From: Cudoniella acicularis
Lineage: Eukaryota > Ascomycota > Leotiomycetes > Helotiales > Helotiaceae
Direction: 5' to 3'
DNA length: 22,540 nucleotides
Assembly (NCBI GenBank): GCA_013054445.1
Contig: JAAMPI010000945.1
Coordinates: forward strand, 1-22,540
Shown here: in pieces, positions 1-10,389 of the stretch
Position numbering within the stretch: the stretch's first letter is position 1
Layout of the letters: each line of letters starts with the position of its first letter
Notes under the pieces: model-generated
Seen by the model: the letters and a program-made list of their open reading frames with translations, nothing else
Told to the model about the DNA's origin: nothing
Databases searched by the model: none
Made by a program: the position numbers and the translations under genes

Positions 1-15
1 AGTGTAGGGGCGGAT

Positions 16-261
16 TTAATGGTTAGGGAGTGAGAAGAGGGAGTGAGGTGGTAGGCTGCGTGGTTTGAGGGTTTGGAGGTCATGGTGGGGGAGAGGAGGG
101 ATGCGTGGAGTTGTGAAGTTTGTATGGGACGAGAATGCGACTGTTTTGCTGCGAGGATTTTGATAAAGCGGGAAAGGATTTGTTCGATGAATGAAATTTG
201 AAAAAGAGAAAATAGTAGGAATTGCTGTATGAATAGCCCATTTTCTTTTACAGCGAAACAA
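16..261 (-). other. Open frame of 81 codons at left edge, doubtful
   Basis: An ATG-started frame on the minus strand runs toward the window edge and stops 15 bases before it. The translation is basic and rich in Ser, Pro and His, and could be the first exon of a gene running off the window, for example with an organelle-targeting leader. No domain is recognisable and no convincing splice donor was identified. It may equally be a chance frame in CT-rich DNA. Confidence 0.15.
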
Positions 262-903
262 AAAGATATAAATGTGGTTGCGTAGATGGCAGGCTCGCAG
301 TCTCGGATTCAGGGGTGCTCGCTTAGGTCAAATCCGACCATCCGAATTGTTTCTCGGGATAAAGTTGCACCTTTCCCCTTCTGCACTAACCCGCGTTCGT
401 ATTCAGATTTCGCGCTAACTTAACATGGTATTAAGATTTTGAAAACCACTTAAAATACAATTTCTTATTGGGTTAGATTAGCTTCTTTTAGATATGAATC
501 TCAAGTCGGGTTTTTGACGTGACGGGATTGATTGTGGATGTTCGGGTTCGGGCTTACTTTTCGCCGTTGGTGAAATTGCAGGCCTGTTTTTATTTGAAAT
601 ATTTTGTAAGAGTGTGCTTATAGTTACACAAGAAGTAATGCAAAGGTTGTAGATCTCTATTGGAATCCCTACTGAACTTACAAACTTTAAATTTAGTAAA
701 GAATATCTCTGCTAATTATTAGGGCTTATTTAGAGTTTTCATTGCATATATTTTAATTATTATTTATTACAAGAGAAAGCGCTGGCGGCCTTGGGATTTC
801 TCAAAGTTCAAGCTTTTTATTTTAGAAATTTCAAATTTATAGTTATAGCGGAAGTACTGTTGATGATGTCCACACATCACTACTCGACAAATATATACAA
901 ATT
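262..903. other. Intergenic, no gene seen
   Basis: AT-rich spacer downstream of the minus-strand secreted-protein gene. Frames are short and none resembles a known protein. The frame at 791-1003 (+) is only the antisense of the last exon and second-last intron of that gene. Confidence 0.5.
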
Positions 904-1920
904 TCAACTAGAAGCTGGGGGCCAATCTTCTTTAGGGCATTCACCTCCAGCACCATCCATGACTGTTAATTTTGTTAGTAAATTATTTGAGAGTACAAAG
1001 TAAGGTTTGTCATAGCTATACCTTTCAAAGCTGCCCTAGGCTCAACCATATCCAAAGGTAGATAGCATTTCCTGCTCTCTCCGTCCAGTAAATGGGCATT
1101 TAAATACCAGCGACTGTGCTTCGTCAGTCCCCAGAAACCTCCAATAATCAGATGATAAGAGAGGAAAGCTTACGTATTATTCCCAACAGACTGTCCATTC
1201 ACCCAACAATAAAAATGCGGACTCTCCCATTCGACAAAACCCCTCGTAGCATTCAACGATGGTTTATTATAGCACGGAATACTAGCATAATCATTGACTC
1301 TCGGAAGAGTGCCCCTTGAAGGCGAAGCATTAGTCTGATAATCCACCCAACCATCCCTCAAAAGGAAAATCCCATAAGGCCTATAAGGACCACAATACGG
1401 CAGCAGCTTCGTATAATCCTTCGGCATATTATCAACCTCCAAGATATGCTTAGTGTTGATGTAGCAAGGTCCATTCGTGGTACCAGTTGTTCGAACGAAT
1501 ATTGTTCCAGCGGCATTCTCGTAGGTGCCGTTTTGCCAGCAGAAGACATCGTTGTATTTGGGCTCCCACCAGATATCTACGGTGTTGTCTTTTTCGTCAG
1601 GAAATTCTTGGCAGAATGTTCCGGCGTTGGAAAATTGGGCTTGTGGGCCCGCGGATGTGGTGAGGATGTTGATTTTTATGGGCCAGTCCAGGGGGTTGTA
1701 TTTGGGATTGAGATTGAATACTGCTGGGAAATCTGGGACATCGGCTTGAGTTTGTAGGCCGACATTTTTTTGATGTAGCTTCAGTAATTAGAAAGAAATC
1801 GTATATGTCGGGTAACGGGAAGATAATACTTAAGAGATTGGCAGCTGATTTTGCAGCAACCAGGTATGGAAAGAGAGCATAGATAGTAATACCTCCAACA
1901 AGGCGATTAGTGAAAACCAT
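904..1920 (-). CDS. Secreted eight-cysteine protein, paralogue A (unknown family)
   Basis: Four exons on the minus strand: 1920-1830, 1744-1174 (or starting at 1732), 1113-1022 and 962-904, giving about 270 aa. The ATG at 1918-1920 opens a hydrophobic leader (residues about 8-22, typical signal peptide); an ATG eight codons upstream would spoil it. Intron 1 has a phase-1 GTATTA donor, and both candidate acceptors (AAG before 1744, CAG before 1732) keep frame. Later introns have GTAAGC/CAG and GTATAG/CAG borders. The mature part has eight Cys, near residues 75, 99, 124, 148, 188, 210, 237 and 260, plus several N-glycosylation sequons and many Trp/Tyr. It is clearly homologous to the gene at 3299-4195: same Cys order, shared FPD, RTT, RPY, PSL and WY motifs, same intron phases. 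Function unknown; a secreted, disulfide-bonded role (wall, host or competitor interface) is inference only. The gene looks intact. Confidence 0.8.
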
Positions 1921-3298
1921 TGTGCTTTCTGGTTCCAAAATCATGAGTCAATATTTTTTTAAAAGTTTGCCTTATCTAACAAGGACCTCTCATGTCGTTA
2001 TATGTCTGCCTATCTCATTATCGAAGGACCTGGATAAAAGAGTTAAACTTCAAATGAACGTAGGCTTAAAACTACGTTGCATAAGGGGCAATTAATCGTT
2101 GCAGAAGATGGCTAATTTGATGAGGAAAATTGTAATATAACACAATCCCTTTTTTGAGGAAAAGAATGGTGTACTAGAGGCGTCATCAACTGATCGAATA
2201 AAATTTAAATCTGGGCATGGGTAAATTAAGTGCTTCTTACAGGGTCATCTGGCGGCCGACATGCAGGAGCAAGGCACGTAAATATTTAAGGTCGAGAGCA
2301 CGAGTAGAGAAAAAGTTCAAAAGAACAGGGCCGGGTAAAACAGGAAATCCTTCCATAATATATTAGCAGGTTATAATTCGCCCATTCGTGGCCGGAATAT
2401 CTATTGGTAAACATTATTTTTAGCCAATTCTGGCTTGCTCATAAATTTAATTCCCGACTACGAGTCGGTTTATATTGTGGTAAAATAGCCTTGATATTGA
2501 ACAGGCCGCATTCTGTGGCTCGCGCGTGGAAAACTTCGGCAATATCATCAATTTCAAATTTTCAATGGTGCATGCAATTAATTATCTGACAAGATTAGAG
2601 AATTATACCCACGTTTTCCTGTCGGTGTACGTCACGCTTTAAAGGCAAAGAATATTCTGTGCAGCGACGAAACTCCGTTTAATCTACTGCGCCTTGTCAC
2701 GATTCCAACTTCGGAAGGAAGTGCCTAACTCTCTGCCTCCCACCGTTGCGTAAGCATCAATGTAAGCGGCGATTTTACCTGCTAATTGGATCACTTTTAT
2801 ATTATTTTATGTCAAGTATGTTATGTGAATACAACGTAACAGCAAACATACGTGAAAGGTGTAGTAAAAGGTGGCGCCTAGAAAATAAACAATCCAAACA
2901 CTCGTTTTCCATGTGAGCTACTGGGAATTTACCCACTATTTAAGGCACCGCACTTCCTTTTTGGGACGAAAGCTCTTGGTAACGTCCCACCAATGATTTT
3001 GCGGCTAAGTTTAAGCACTTTAAAAAAAAAATTGGTGTGACTTGAAACCCTTTCATCTAGGATTCTAGGTTTGACTATGCAAATGCTCTCTTATCTCCAT
3101 ATTTGTGTTTACCCAAATGATTCTATATATGTCTTAAAAGAATTTGATCAAGTAACGTTCCAACCAAGCAATTCCAGAAAACGTGCACTTAAATGTAGCA
3201 CGCAATCAAATATTGTTATAGTTAAGGAAGGCTATACATTAGATTCTCGACTTCCCTCGAGCTCAGAACTCACAGAATAATTTTGAAACGTTTACGCC
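1921..3298. other. Divergent intergenic region between the two secreted-protein genes
   Basis: About 1.4 kb separates the two head-to-head paralogues and must hold both promoters. It is AT-rich with several A/T runs. Open frames here (2404-2589, 3071-3280) look like chance: no domain and no splice structure. No repeat or RNA gene was recognised. Confidence 0.5.
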
Positions 3299-4195
3299 AT
3301 GCTTTCAGCACGGATTATTCTCTGTCTCGCTGGTGCTTTCATAGCAAGCAGCACAGTTGCCGCTCAAAATGATCGTTAGTTCTATTTCCCGAAACCAAAT
3401 TTTCATCCAATCCATAAATCTTCATGCTAACAAGCATAGACTGGGACCCTCGCCACTGGCGAAAAAACATCACAGTTTACTTCGACGCCGACTGGACAAC
3501 CTGCAAAATGTTCCCCGACCTGACCCCCGTCTCGCCAGCCGATTACGGCAACCCCTGGGACATGGTCCACTGCTGGCTCAACAACACCATCGACAACATC
3601 GACCGGAACTTCTTCCGTACCACAGTCGGCTGCTACGTCGATGAGCAAGATGTCGGTCACGCGAAGCAGAAATACATAGATATCCAAGCGGGAGACCATG
3701 GGACAAACGACACGCAGCCTGATATTCACGATTATACGAATCATATTCCGCGTTGCCCGTATGTGAGGCCATATGAGGTTTGGAAGAATGGGAATACGAC
3801 GAGTGCGGTTAATGCTACTTTGCAGAGGTGTTGGGCGGCTCCGTCGCTGGATTCGCCTTCGTTTGCGGCCGATCAGTGGACGGATCATACTTATTGTTTT
3901 CTTGATGGGACGGCTGTTGAAGGGAGCACGTAAGTGCTCTACCATAAATTCCGATTATTTATAGAGATAGCTGACGAGTTGTAGTCTTTGGTATGAGAGT
4001 GGGCATACTTATCGTGGAAATAGTACTCCATGCTATGTTCCAAAGGCTTATATTAAGGGCGATAGGAACGCTGTTTCTCAAGCTTGTGAGTCTTGCTCTG
4101 AGCCATCCCTCTTTTCTATCAGTTCGCTGACTTTTACGTTTGTAGTCATCCCTGGTGGTAATGAACGGTGTGACTATTTGGATAAAACGATTTAG
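3299..4195 (+). CDS. Secreted eight-cysteine protein, paralogue B (unknown family)
   Basis: Four exons: 3299-3374, 3440-3929, 3985-4085 and 4146-4195, giving 238 aa. Introns have GTTAGT/TAG (branch site GCTAAC just before the acceptor), GTAAGT/TAG and GTGAGT/TAG borders with phases 1, 2 and 1. Exon 1 encodes a signal peptide (hydrophobic core residues 5-20, ending in AAQ). The mature protein has eight Cys, at about 47, 70, 90, 131, 156, 178, 205 and 231, and six N-glycosylation sequons. Spacings Cys5-Cys6 (21) and Cys6-Cys7 (26) are identical to paralogue A, and the Cys1-Cys2 gap is 22 versus 23. The longest difference is an insertion between Cys3 and Cys4. The exon 2/exon 3 junction falls in a Thr codon followed by x-W-Y in both genes. 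I recognise no enzyme or toxin motif. The gene looks intact; role unknown, extracellular location likely. Confidence 0.82.
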
Positions 4196-4646
4196 GTCGG
4201 TCTTGCCGTGCATATATAGGCCACAGTATAAATTTAGGACTAAATGCCAACACAATTTAAACCCTCCAGTTATGAGAGACAGAGTCATATCTCTTCAACC
4301 ATCATGCGCCTAGTATCTTAGAAGCGTGCAAAACGCTTCAAATATCTCCCCTACTATAAGACATCTATTCACAAGAAATAGAGTTCAAAAAGATTTCAAC
4401 TTATCGTCTTATAGTATTCACTAACTATTTATGTCTTTCACTCTGTGATTATGTATTTGCTTTTAAGTGTTCTATGTGACTTCGCGAAACTAATCGCCTA
4501 ACCGCGGAAGAAACACCCACCTATAACCTTTCACGGCCTAAATTTATTTCCGTGGCCTTCTGAGACCTGTGCGCCTATACTATATTATTTGTTAAAACGA
4601 GAAGTTCGTAATCTCCCTCTCTTTTTAACTACTAGTCAACCGCGTT
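4196..4646. other. Intergenic, no gene seen
   Basis: 3' flank of paralogue B up to the inverted-repeat element. AT-rich with many stops in all frames. Minus-strand frame 3959-4288 overlaps the real gene and is antisense. Confidence 0.5.
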
Positions 4647-4843
4647 CCCTTAGTGACAGTGTCCATTTTTTATCGATTTCTAATTTTAATTAATACTATT
4701 AAAAAAGATTAATTGCTAGTATATATATAAACAAATCAATTAGTAAGTAGCTACTTATTTAGCACGTAGACAGGGGTTTATTAGTATAATCGTATTAGAG
4801 AAGGTCGCAATATCTATAAAAAAAATGGACACTGTCGCCAAGG
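4647..4843. mobile_element. MITE-like element with terminal inverted repeats
   Basis: The left arm (about 4647-4671) and the reverse complement of the right arm (about 4813-4843) share CCTTRGYGACAGTGTCCATT followed by a T run. The core GACAGTGTCCATTTTTT matches without mismatch. About 140 bp of very AT-rich DNA lies between. Size (about 195 bp), lack of coding capacity and inverted ends fit a non-autonomous DNA transposon. The ends read TTAG/CAAG rather than a clean TA duplication, so the exact borders and superfamily are uncertain. Confidence 0.6.
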
Positions 4844-4923
4844 ACCCGCTGTACATAAAATCTCGTGCTTAAAAAGTAATCATTGAAGTACAAGACCTAG
4901 CTAAAGCGAACAATATCTATTAT

Positions 4924-6988
4924 TTATATAATAATAAACTCCTTGGGCGGCGAAGTGCCTAAAAGATTTTCAACCATGTCGTCACTAAAACTGCCTGTTA
5001 TCAAGTCACCTACGGCGACTGTTGCCGAGCCGACCCTGCGAAGCTTTCGCGAAAAGCGAGTCTTCTGGACTAATACGAGGAAATAAATTCTCTTCTCAGT
5101 CACCCATACCGCCAACAGTGATACAGAAGTGCCCGGGGCATGGCGTATGTCCTCGATTGTATCGATAATCAGCTCAGGAAGCCACGCCATGCCGCCTTGA
5201 GAAGGAATATCCAAGCGAAGTCTATGATTACCCCACGACGTTCCGATCCAATCCTTTCTGTCCTTTTCAAATATCTTCCCCTGGATGCAATGCCCTCGGA
5301 CTTTTAGCTCACCGCCACAAAGTCGACCGAACGCATCGCTTGTTGATTTAACTGTGTTGCTCTCTAAAATCTCGACCAAGGACCTGTTACCGGGCCTGTT
5401 CCATTCGGTTGGATAGTCATACATTATCGTATAATTTCCGATGCCTCCTATGATTGATGCCCATGACCATGATGGTGCGATGTAACTTTTTGCTCTCCGA
5501 GGGTTTGTTGAGCTCAACACGAACCAAAGGAGATCTCTTACTCCGTTGTCCTTTCTTAGGCCAGCTATGTAGTTGTCGGCTGTTATTAGGGAGCTTGCAA
5601 TACCAGAAAAGGCCGGCAAGCGATCTTCATCTTTAGTGATGTTCAGGAAGGTATAATTCCTGATGAGCTGATACCAGCGCTGGGTTTCTGCCTCTGTTCC
5701 TTCCTTCTCCCTACTGTTAAGAATTTCAAACACTGATCTGTCTGACATGTTCGCTTCGTCAGTGTCTCCTTTATCTCTTAAGGCTTTGCGAACTGGTTCA
5801 TCGGTGGGTAGAAAGCCACATTCGCAGTCTGCCATTGTCTGACACTCCCAGATCATTTCATCCGATGCGAAGTGTAGCAATCTCCTTGACAGTAGTCGCT
5901 CCTGATAGACCCATGCCCGCGTCATCAATGGCTCCAACCCATCATTCTTCCAAATATCGGTATGGGTACCTTGAAAGCAAGTGTGCTTTCTTCCTCTTCT
6001 AGCTAGAAGTGTTGCAATCACTTCCTCGCTTCCCGGAGCCGTCAACTTCACACAACCGATCTGCACCTCCCTAGGCTTGAAAAGACCCTCCGAGCCATCT
6101 CTAGCACTTGTAGCTGAGAGCGTGAGATATGAGTCACGATAGATTGATGCCATCCTTGAAGACTCCCTGGCCCAATCCTCGAGGTCATCTTGGACAATAC
6201 AAAGCGAGTCGATCCACAGGTATCGAATACCTAGTGACCGAGTCACTTGAATGGCATCTTGGAAGGTTTTTGGAAGAGCCGCCAACTCAATGCTTTTCTT
6301 GTGGAGGCTTAGATTGTTCTTCTTCGTGGTGAGAATCGTTAATGAGCCCCAGCAATGAGACAACGTCACATAGTTTTCATGTTCTCCACCTGACTCATAG
6401 AGGCGGCATTTTCCAGTCTCGGGTTCAATCTCAAAAACTCTCGTAGGAAGCTCTGGCGAGTCCAAATTTCACTTTGGATGATTTTCTCGACAAATATCAT
6501 CCCATTTTTTTATTTGCTCAAGACTCGGCTGCGTAGATGGCGATTCATCCAGATCTCGGCTCACATAAACCGTCTCGAAGCATCCTCCTACTTCTTGCGC
6601 TAGTGCTATTAGCAAAATTTTGAAAAAGAGGCGATTTAACATGCCAATTATTCGTGATTCAGCTTCACTTCTAGTATAATAGACAATACTTGACGGGGCC
6701 TCCTCGTCTTGAAGATCCGAGAGAGTGAGAATAGCAGTCTTGGTCTCTTTTAAAATTAGTTATATGATCGGTTCCTAGATAGACAAAGGCCGTATAGTAG
6801 AAAGAAATAGACGAACCTAGGGGATTAAGTAAGACCTTTAGATTTGGGCCAGATGGTGGGTAGAAGAACTTCAAGGTTTGAACGATGATTTGGCAGCTTA
6901 GACAGCTTTCTTTGGCATTCTCAAAGAAGAATCTAGTAGGTTGAAGGTCAAACTCTGAAGGAAAGCAAACGCCGCAAAGGTCTCCCAT
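4924..6988 (-). pseudogene. HET-domain (heterokaryon incompatibility) protein, one in-frame stop
   Basis: HET-domain proteins act in non-self recognition and cell death after hyphal fusion. The N-terminal part starts at an ATG at 6988 with a CxxC pair (LCGVC) and a later CxxC (CLSC), as is usual ahead of HET domains. A 70-nt intron (6816-6747, GTTCGT donor, CTAAT branch, AAG acceptor) restores frame. The frame then runs to a W-x3-C-x3-HPK stretch that ends in TGA (6471-6469). Three codons further on it resumes at LPTRVF and stays open for over 500 codons with all HET blocks: YVTLSHCWG, LWIDSLCIVQD, YRDSYLTLSA and RAWVYQERLLSRR. HET relatives usually have Cys just after this His-Pro, so TGA most simply replaces TGT/TGC. 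No plausible intron removes it. No ATG follows closely in frame, so the HET domain is probably not made as a full protein. A sequence error is the alternative. Confidence 0.82.
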
Positions 6989-7609
6989 ATTGTAGTCTCG
7001 CTTTAGAAAACTTCAAGTTTTTTGGAAATCTAGGCCAACGTAGGATTTGTGAGGCCGAGGAGTCAAGAGATCCACGCCCAGCGAAGGACAACAATTATGC
7101 GAAGAATACGATGCGAACAAAAAAATTTTAAAAGGTTTTTGCGAAGTTCTTGCCTAAAATAAATCATTAATCGTAGGGCTTGCCAGGCATGATGCATTTG
7201 TCTCAGCTTTTGCTAGCTAAGCCACAAAAGCTGCGCCTCCCATCGTACGACTCGCCTTGCAACAGTTAGAGAAGCGAATGAGGGGCAACACTTTTACCTT
7301 TCCAATGTCAATTAGCGGGATGAACAGGAAAATTGGGAATGAGCATTTCTCACGCGATCGTAGAGTTCCAGCACGTAGAGTGAATGCTCCGTGGTAGTGG
7401 AGATTGAGGGGGCGCGGACACTCAAAGCGAGGGGAAGGGGGGGTGGGGCAAGGCACGCGAGGCGAGGCGTTTCCGTCAGCGTTGAATGGCCTGCCTCTAT
7501 ACATATATTTATGTATCGCCTGCTGGAGAGAATAGATATTCTCGAAAAGTTTCCAAGGCTAGATTTCACAATAAAGAATTCGGATGAGAATGGCTTACTA
7601 TTCCTCAAT
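6989..7609. other. Intergenic between divergent HET and F-box-like genes
   Basis: Upstream region of both flanking genes. It includes a G-rich stretch near 7420-7450 and a perfect 9-bp inverted repeat (CAGCTTTTG at 7204-7212 with CAAAAGCTG at 7225-7233). Frames on both strands here (7217-7504, 7312-7686) show no recognisable protein. Confidence 0.45.
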
Positions 7610-9392
7610 ATGACAACCTCAAATTTTACCTCCATCCCACACCATGCACAGCACCTCATCTTACTGGTGGTACGTCCGTGAGGCACTTAGCTATAAGATA
7701 AATCATACTGACCTGCTGCAGCTTTGAAGCTCCAGTTCTCTTACCCACCTTTCCTTTCGAAAGGTTTCAAATCATTGTCGCGATCTCGTGGACGACATCA
7801 TTTACCGGTCAATTACGTTGAACAGGGCTGCATTATTTTCAGGAAAGGGAACAGACGAACACTGGGAGCTTACAAAACGGCTCAGTGGAAGAGTTTTAGA
7901 TACGAATGACAATTTATCCCGTTTCGTTCGGGAGATAACGATCGACAAATGGGTAAGCATAAAAGACAATGCTATCGATGAGGAAAGCATGTTACTTGAT
8001 GCTATGACATTAGAACGAATTTTGCTGAGCATAAAAAATCTGCACAATTTCAAGTAAGTTCCCAGAGTAATTTTCCTCGAGAGTCTTCCTAATTGAGACA
8101 AGCTGGAACAACCCATCTCCAATCCCCCATAATGTTCTCTCGGCCTTCCAGGCTAAATGTCCTGAAGCTCGACTTGGTGTTTCCAACAACGAGTGATCAG
8201 ATACTTATGTCCCAATGGACGTTGATCTCTTTAGATCTCCCCAGCTTTACCTCTTTGATTACACAATCGTGGACAGCATCTCTCCCTCAATCACAGCTTC
8301 TGAGTTCCCCATTCTAAAGCAAATCTTGCTTCACAGCAGGAATCTCGGAGTCTTGCGCTTAGGCTTCTGAGAGAAGCATCCAACTCTTGATAGCACATTC
8401 AAATTGAATGAGAGCAGTTCGAATCTCTGCAGGCCACTAAATCTGCAATTTGAAGCCGGCGATATATGCCCACCCCTGCAAGAGTTAAAGTTGCCAGAGA
8501 AATATCGCCTTGATATGCAACACTGCCTCACATGGCGAGGTTGCATGAATTGGTCGCACCTGGGAACTCTGAACTTAGGCGCTCGATGTCCTGAGAACTT
8601 TTTGGCAGCCCTCACCGGACATGTGCCAAATTTAAAGTGCCTTCGCTTTCTCCTATCAGAAGGGAAAGACCCAGAAAAGCAGTGCAGCAATATGAGTGTT
8701 GTGCGGAAATTCCTTTATGCCATCGATGGGCTCGAGGGGCTTTATATTCAGAACTGCTACGAGAATTTTGAGGCTGTGTGGCCCCGTATTAAAAGCATTG
8801 CTTAACGCTCCGAGTTACAGATATCCACAGCCCCCGCTGGTATACTAAGTGGCCGAGGTGGGGTATGCTAGAGTTAGACGACTTACTAAACAGATCCCCT
8901 GGACTCTCCGCCCTTTCAATCGATATGGGTTTGATGAACGAAGACGCCCAAATATATGACAGCAACAGGCTTCTTTGGGTACGTTGACTCCCTGGAATTT
9001 AGCAGAAGAACCGAGAGACAAGAAGAAGGTAGCTGATGCATTTCATTTACAGCTGATTGGGAACTTATCTATTCTCACGAAATTAGCAAATTTCCACAGG
9101 CTTCGCTGCTTAACTATATATGTCAGAATACCGCAGGGAATCAAGCAAGCGAATTGCACATATGGCCTTGAGAGACGCTTTGGAGTTATTTCGTGAGGTG
9201 CTGAGGGTAAATAGGAAGAGTGAATTAGAGGAGTTGGAAATCAGAGCCATTAAGTTTAAAGATGGCTGGTTTGGTGACAACTATGAAGATACTGATATAG
9301 CAAAGGTTCGAAGGGACGAATCGGCTACCAGAACGGATTCAGTTGATAGTGGATTGATAGGAACGTTCGAGGAGGTCGAGCTGTCGGCTTGA
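7610..9392 (+). pseudogene. Decayed F-box-like fungal protein gene
   Basis: Exon 1 (7610-7669) encodes FTSIP..AQHLILL, like the start of an F-box. A 52-nt intron (7670-7721, GTACGT/GCAG) leads to SSLTHLSFRKVS, then DDIIYRSITLN, the L-rich plus Y-R-S-I-T-L pattern of fungal F-box proteins. A second intron (8054-8102, GTAAGT, CTAAT branch, AAG) keeps frame. After it the reading frame continues to 8802 but is interrupted by TGA at 8194 and 8368; another TGA lies at 7725. Near 8803 the coding frame moves by one base (open frame with TLRVTDIHSPRW), moves again near 8985 (TPWNLAEEPRD) and again near 9150 (RDALELFREVLR), ending at 9392. The remaining protein is leucine-rich, as in F-box proteins with LRR-like tails, which recruit substrates to SCF ubiquitin ligases. 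Several TGA codons could come from CGA. Not functional as it stands. The F-box call itself is moderate; the broken state is clear. Confidence 0.7.
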
Positions 9393-10389
9393 TAAATAAT
9401 TGATAACTCGGTAGCAAATCAAGTATTCGTCCTTCTCAAACATCCATTAATTTCTACCTTGTTTTGATTATTCACTGGCTTCCTCCACCAAAAACCCTCA
9501 TCACCAAGGTAACTACACCTAGAAGAAAAAAGATATTATCACACAAAAATAGAAAGATCTCATAATTTCCATGTAATACGTGTCCCGAGACCTTGCTTTT
9601 CAATCTTGGCACCAAGTCACTACTCGGGCTTCATTGAGACAATGACTACCTGGGGTTGGCTTATCAAAATCTCAAAATTCTATGTTTTTGTTTCTTATAT
9701 TGCGCTACGCATGTTGTAAAAAGAGAATCGCTGGTTCGCGTGGTGTAGTATTCAAACCGAGGGGCATGTTTTGATATAAAATTTATAAAAAAACTTTCTC
9801 TTTAAGTTACGATGCACGCGCCGCGTCTTCGCGCTGGGGCGAGGCCACCCAAGGAAATTCATAGCCGGCGATTTAGCCGAGAAAAGGAGTATTTTGAGAG
9901 ATAATTTCCTTGAATAAATAGTCTTCATAGTAATGGAAACTTCTCTCGCCCCTAATTATGCAGCAAAAGAACCTCCAAGCAATTTAAACTGTTAATAAAT
10001 GATCCTCCTATAGAAGAGGTGGAAAAAATAAACCCCTTATTTAAAACCAATCATTTCACTTGCCGTTGAAATGGTGTGCAACTCACGTGCCACATAAAAG
10101 GCACCGACAGGTTACCCAACATCTTTCAATAAGCAATTATTAGCGCTGACAGCTGGCACACCGCTTAGACATGGCATCGCCCACCTAACTTTTCCTTCCT
10201 TTGTATCCATCACAATAATATACTGAATTGTACCCATTTCACTGCTGCGAATCTACTTCGTGAGTCCTTTTTTTTATATTCTTGTCGATGTTGAACAGAG
10301 GGGTGCCTTCTGTAGCACGCTACTCAAATATTCTCCCTTCTGTCTTGAAGTCCATTAGCACCGGCTTCTGACCATTCAAGTCCAACAGC
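9393..10389. other. Intergenic, upstream of P450 gene
   Basis: No open frame of note. A short GC-rich patch lies near 9813-9845. Closer to the P450 are a CCAAT motif (about 10047), a CACGTG palindrome (about 10085) and an AT-rich ATAAAA stretch just after it. These are possible promoter elements, but single short motifs are weak evidence. Confidence 0.4.

Noticed and set aside
3427..3945. 172-codon minus-strand frame
   Set aside because: Exact antisense of exon 2 of secreted paralogue B, which has splice sites and a homologue; the antisense frame has no such support.
6466..6590. An intron that would remove the HET TGA
   Set aside because: A GTGAGC donor exists upstream and an AG after the stop, but the 112-nt excision breaks frame and deletes the conserved W-x3-C-x3-H segment; shorter options are under 40 nt.
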